From: Lentimicrobiaceae bacterium
GTDB lineage: Bacteria; Bacteroidota; Bacteroidia; Bacteroidales; WCHB1-69
Direction: 5' to 3'
NCBI GenBank assembly: GCA_009776395.1
Contig: WRNX01000009.1
Location: 1 to 23,998 of the forward strand
DNA length: 23,998 bases
Position 1 is the stretch's first letter. Every line of letters begins with the position of its first letter. This document shows, piece after piece, positions 21,318 to 23,998 of the stretch. The position numbers and the translations under genes were made by a program. The notes beneath the pieces are model-generated. The model saw only the letters and a program-made list of their open reading frames with translations. It was not told the DNA's origin and did not search any database.

Positions 21318-23333
21318 ATGAGTGAAACACATTTACCTATTGAAGAACAAGAGATTCATCTGCCCGAAAATGCCTATTCTGAGTTAAAGACGGGCGAGTC
21401 TTACAAACCCATTTTATTAGAAAGTAAAAAATACCCCGAAATAAACGGATGGACCGTAACTTGGGGTATCTTAATGGCAATTATCTTTTCTGCTGCAACT
21501 GCGTACTCCGGTTTGCGTTTTGGGCAGGTATTCGAAGCTGCAATTCCTATTGCTATTATCGCAGTTGGTGTTGCTACGCTGGCGCGAAGAAAAAGCGCGC
21601 TGTCTGAAAACGTCATTATCCAATCTATCGGCGCAAGTTCGGGAGTAGTGGTGGCAGGCGCCATCTTTACCCTGCCGGCAATCTACATTATTAAAGAAAC
21701 CGATCCTACACTCGGCACGCAAATTCAAGTAAATTTCTTCCAAATTTTCTTAGCTTCACTGTTTGGCGGATGTTTGGGAATCCTGTTTCTCATTCCATTT
21801 AGGAAATATTTTGTTTCTGACATGCACGGCAAATACCCTTTCCCCGAAGCCACTGCCACTACCGAAATTTTAGTTTCCGGCGCAAAAGGCGGAAATCAAG
21901 CCAAATTATTATTAATATCCGGAGCCATTGGAGGTATTTACGATTTCTTAATGACACACTTCCAATTTTGGGCGGAAAACATAACCTCAACCATGACCAA
22001 ATGGGGTACACAATTAGCCACGAACTACAAGTTTGTATTTAAAATGAACGCAGGCTCAATATTATTGGGTACAGGATTTCTTATCGGGTTGAAATATACA
22101 ACTATTATTTGTGCAGGCTCTTTTTTGTCGTGGTGGTTTATTGTGCCGCTGCTGGGGCAGTATGGCGCCATGCCCGACGGAACACTAGACGGAACACTTG
22201 TGAGTATGAGTACATTAGATCCTGAACTGATATTTTCTGGATTTGTGCGCTATATCGGTATTGGCGGGATTGCCATGGCTGGATTTATTGGAGTTATAAA
22301 ATCTGCTGGTGTCATCAAACGCTCCTTCGGATTGGTATTTGCTTCATCTAAAAAAACAACCCATGAAGAAACAAAAGTGCTTCGTACTCAAAGAGATATT
22401 TCCATGCGCATCATCCTTTTCGGTTTCATTGGAGTAGCCGTTATGATTGCTGCATTTTTTCTGTTTGGCGGACTCTCAATGAAACTTCCACAAATATTAG
22501 TAGGTTTATTAGTCATTTTCATTTTTGCATTTTTGTTTACCACCGTTGCGGCAACTGCCATTGCTACGGTAGGCACCAACCCTGTTTCCGGAATGACCAT
22601 GATGACGCTCATTTTGTCCTCCTTTATTCTTTCCGCAGTTGGATTGCAGGGTGGCACGGGAATCATCACTGCTTTAATTGTAGGTGGAATTGTTTGCTCG
22701 GCGCTGGCAATGGCGGGCGGTTTTATCACCGACTTAAAAATAGGCTACTGGATAGGAAGCACGCCCATGAAGCAGCAATCCTTGAAATTTATTGGAACGC
22801 TTGTTTCTGCGCTAACGGTGGGTTTTGTTATCATGATTCTTTCCAAAACATACGGATATACAGGTGAAAATGCGTTAGTTGCGCCGCAAGCAAATGCGAT
22901 GGCTGCCATTATCAAACCGCTTATGTTTGGTGGACAAACTCCGTGGATACTCTATATTATCGGCGCTATTTTAGCTATAGTTTTAGACAGAATAGGGATT
23001 CCTGCGCTGGCGTTTTCGCTGGGAATGTTTATACCGTTGCAACTGAACATCCCATTGTTAGTAGGTGGTTTTATTGCATGGTTGGTAAGTTCAAGAAGCA
23101 AAGATGAAATAATTAACAAGGCGCGCAAAGAAAAAGCCACACTTATTGCCTCCGGATTATTGGCAGGGGGCGCAATTTTCGGAGTTATCAGCGCTATTTT
23201 GAAATACGCAGGACTTGACGCCCCAGTTCCGGAATGTTACATAGACTCGCTACCATTCAATCTATTATCTGTTGTGATGTTCGTGGGATTGTGCATCTAT
23301 TTGGTTTGGCATTCAAAAGTAAAAAAAGTATAA
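21318..23333 (+). CDS. OPT-family (oligopeptide transporter) membrane protein
   Basis: This 671-residue inner-membrane transporter belongs to the OPT superfamily, whose bacterial members are thought to import oligopeptides or metal chelates. A hydrophilic start (about 1-45) is followed by around 14-16 hydrophobic segments. Family-like features are TAYSGLRFGQVFEAAIPIAI after the first helix, SIGASSGVVVAGAIFTLPA, the HGKYPFPEATATTEILVSG segment, TVAATAIATVGTNPVSGMTMM near the middle and a C-terminal DRIGIPALAFSLGMFIPLQL block. Length is normal. The upstream run TTTCTTTG at 21284-21291 is one mismatch from a -7 box. yraN follows 19 bases later, then an antiporter gene. Substrate cannot be read from the sequence. 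Confidence 0.92.
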   Translation: MSETHLPIEEQEIHLPENAYSELKTGESYKPILLESKKYPEINGWTVTWGILMAIIFSAATAYSGLRFGQVFEAAIPIAIIAVGVATLARRKSALSENVIIQSIGASSGVVVAGAIFTLPAIYIIKETDPTLGTQIQVNFFQIFLASLFGGCLGILFLIPFRKYFVSDMHGKYPFPEATATTEILVSGAKGGNQAKLLLISGAIGGIYDFLMTHFQFWAENITSTMTKWGTQLATNYKFVFKMNAGSILLGTGFLIGLKYTTIICAGSFLSWWFIVPLLGQYGAMPDGTLDGTLVSMSTLDPELIFSGFVRYIGIGGIAMAGFIGVIKSAGVIKRSFGLVFASSKKTTHEETKVLRTQRDISMRIILFGFIGVAVMIAAFFLFGGLSMKLPQILVGLLVIFIFAFLFTTVAATAIATVGTNPVSGMTMMTLILSSFILSAVGLQGGTGIITALIVGGIVCSALAMAGGFITDLKIGYWIGSTPMKQQSLKFIGTLVSALTVGFVIMILSKTYGYTGENALVAPQANAMAAIIKPLMFGGQTPWILYIIGAILAIVLDRIGIPALAFSLGMFIPLQLNIPLLVGGFIAWLVSSRSKDEIINKARKEKATLIASGLLAGGAIFGVISAILKYAGLDAPVPECYIDSLPFNLLSVVMFVGLCIYLVWHSKVKKV

Positions 23334-23352
23334 ACCTTAAAATCAAAGAAAA

Positions 23353-23715
23353 ATGACAGAGAAGCAACAATTTGGTCGCAGGGGCGAAGAACTCGCCCTT
23401 GCTTTTTACAAAGATAACCAATACATCATTTTAGAAAAAAATTGGCAATCTAATCATTTAGAAGTAGATATTATTGCAAAAAACGATGAATATATCGTTT
23501 TTTGTGAAGTTAAAACCCGTTCAGGAAATCTGTTTGGAAATCCGGAGCAGTCGGTTACTCCTCAAAAGCAGCGTAACCTCATCCGTGCCGCAAATCATTA
23601 TGTATTAAAACACCGTATCATGCTTGAAGTGCGCTTTGATATTATTTCCATCATTTTTAATGGAGAAGAGCATACGCTTGAGCATATTCCTTTTGCGTTT
23701 TTGCCGAAGTGGTAA
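23353..23715 (+). CDS. yraN: YraN/UPF0102 family protein, predicted nuclease-like fold
   Basis: This 120-residue protein belongs to the UPF0102 family, which has an endonuclease-like (PD-(D/E)xK type) fold and an uncertain cellular role. Marks are FGRRGEELALAFYKDNQY at the start, then HLEVDIIAKNDEYIVFCEVKTRSG with Glu37, Asp39, Glu52 and Lys54 in the catalytic-like arrangement, then FGNPEQSVTPQKQRNLIRAANHY. Length is normal for the family. It lies 19 bases after the OPT transporter gene and 54 bases before the antiporter gene, so the three probably form one transcript. Confidence 0.92.
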   Translation: MTEKQQFGRRGEELALAFYKDNQYIILEKNWQSNHLEVDIIAKNDEYIVFCEVKTRSGNLFGNPEQSVTPQKQRNLIRAANHYVLKHRIMLEVRFDIISIIFNGEEHTLEHIPFAFLPKW

Positions 23716-23728
23716 TTAATTATTAACC
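23715..23728 (+). repeat. Two heptamer-like units at the yraN stop
   Basis: ATTAATT and ATTAACC follow each other and overlap the last base of the yraN stop. They resemble units of the larger arrays (ATTAATT also at 7350-7363). Two units alone are weak evidence; listed because the position matches the pattern. Confidence 0.25.
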
Positions 23729-23769
23729 AAATAATAAAAATTTGAAAATAAATTTAATAGTTAGAAATC

Positions 23770-23998
23770 ATGCCCCTTTTTGAATATGTTCTTATCCTGC
23801 TGTCTCTTATTTTTATCTCTAATGTGGTAAACCGTTTCTTACCCATTGTTTCTGTGCCTATTGTGCAAATTGTTTTGGGCGCACTCATCACTTTACTGCC
23901 TCTAAATTTTCAATTAACTTTTGACCCGGACCTCTTTTTTGTACTCTTTGTAGCACCTATCATCTTTTACGTCAGTATGATGTCGGATAAAAAAACGA
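23770..23998 (+). CDS. CPA1-type Na+/H+ antiporter, N-terminal part (cut by window end)
   Basis: The open frame starts at ATG 23770 and runs off the window after 76 codons. The visible part, opening MPLFEYVLILLSLIFISNVV and continuing NRFLPIVSVPIVQIVLGALITLLP then FDPDLFFVLFVAPIIFY, has the first two to three hydrophobic helices and the VPIVQIVLGALI and FVLFVAPIIF motifs of NhaP-like cation:proton antiporters. These exchange Na+ or K+ for H+ across the inner membrane. The conserved transport aspartates would lie beyond the window edge. It lies 54 bases after yraN, likely in the same transcript. Confidence 0.8.
   Translation, partial: MPLFEYVLILLSLIFISNVVNRFLPIVSVPIVQIVLGALITLLPLNFQLTFDPDLFFVLFVAPIIFYVSMMSDKKT

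Overview
This is a chromosomal window from a member of the Bacteroidota, visibly AT-rich and probably from the Bacteroidales side of the phylum (the order is inference). The evidence is a secreted protein with a type IX secretion (Por) C-terminal sorting domain, the phylum's TAnnTTTG-type -7 promoter boxes, the short Bacteroidota form of topoisomerase IV subunit B, a NagZ/beta-lactamase-like fusion protein and meso-diaminopimelate dehydrogenase. Nearly all the content is housekeeping. I see no CRISPR array, insertion sequence, prophage, rRNA or tRNA, and no gene-free stretch longer than 300 bases.

Layout. (1) 1-6000: the 3' end of tsf (EF-Ts) and a bidirectional terminator; a stand-alone FabZ-type dehydratase and a T9SS-exported multidomain protein, both on the minus strand; a rhomboid protease plus GT4 glycosyltransferase pair on the plus strand; and a minus-strand lipoprotein of unknown function. 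(2) 6064-12637: an apparent plus-strand transcription unit, rplX-rplE-rpsN-rpsH-rplF-rplR-rpsE-parE-aminotransferase. It starts at a TATTTTTG box and ends at a hairpin terminator. The ribosomal block is only a middle slice of the usual spc cluster: rplN is not upstream, and rpmD, rplO and secY are not downstream. (3) 12629-16521: on the minus strand, an outer-membrane beta-barrel protein followed by the NagZ/serine-hydrolase fusion, probably a cell-envelope pair. Almost the same 34-bp element lies upstream of each gene. (4) 16682-20092: purH and lepA on the plus strand. (5) 20125-21114: ddh (lysine and peptidoglycan precursor synthesis) on the minus strand. (6) 21318-23998: an OPT-family transporter, a YraN-family protein and the start of a CPA1-type Na+/H+ antiporter, closely spaced on the plus strand.

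The most unusual structure is a family of 7-bp tandem repeats (units such as ACTAATC, ACTAACC, ACTAATA, ATTAATC). They sit in several gaps just downstream of stop codons, including inside the ribosomal protein operon between rpsN and rpsH. The largest array, 16 units after rpsE, is in the opposite orientation to the others and lies exactly where the spc cluster breaks off. A second point is an Asp-to-Asn change in the TOPRIM EGDSA motif of ParE, the position altered in known quinolone-resistant GyrB/ParE mutants. I do not see a clearly new multigene system in this window.
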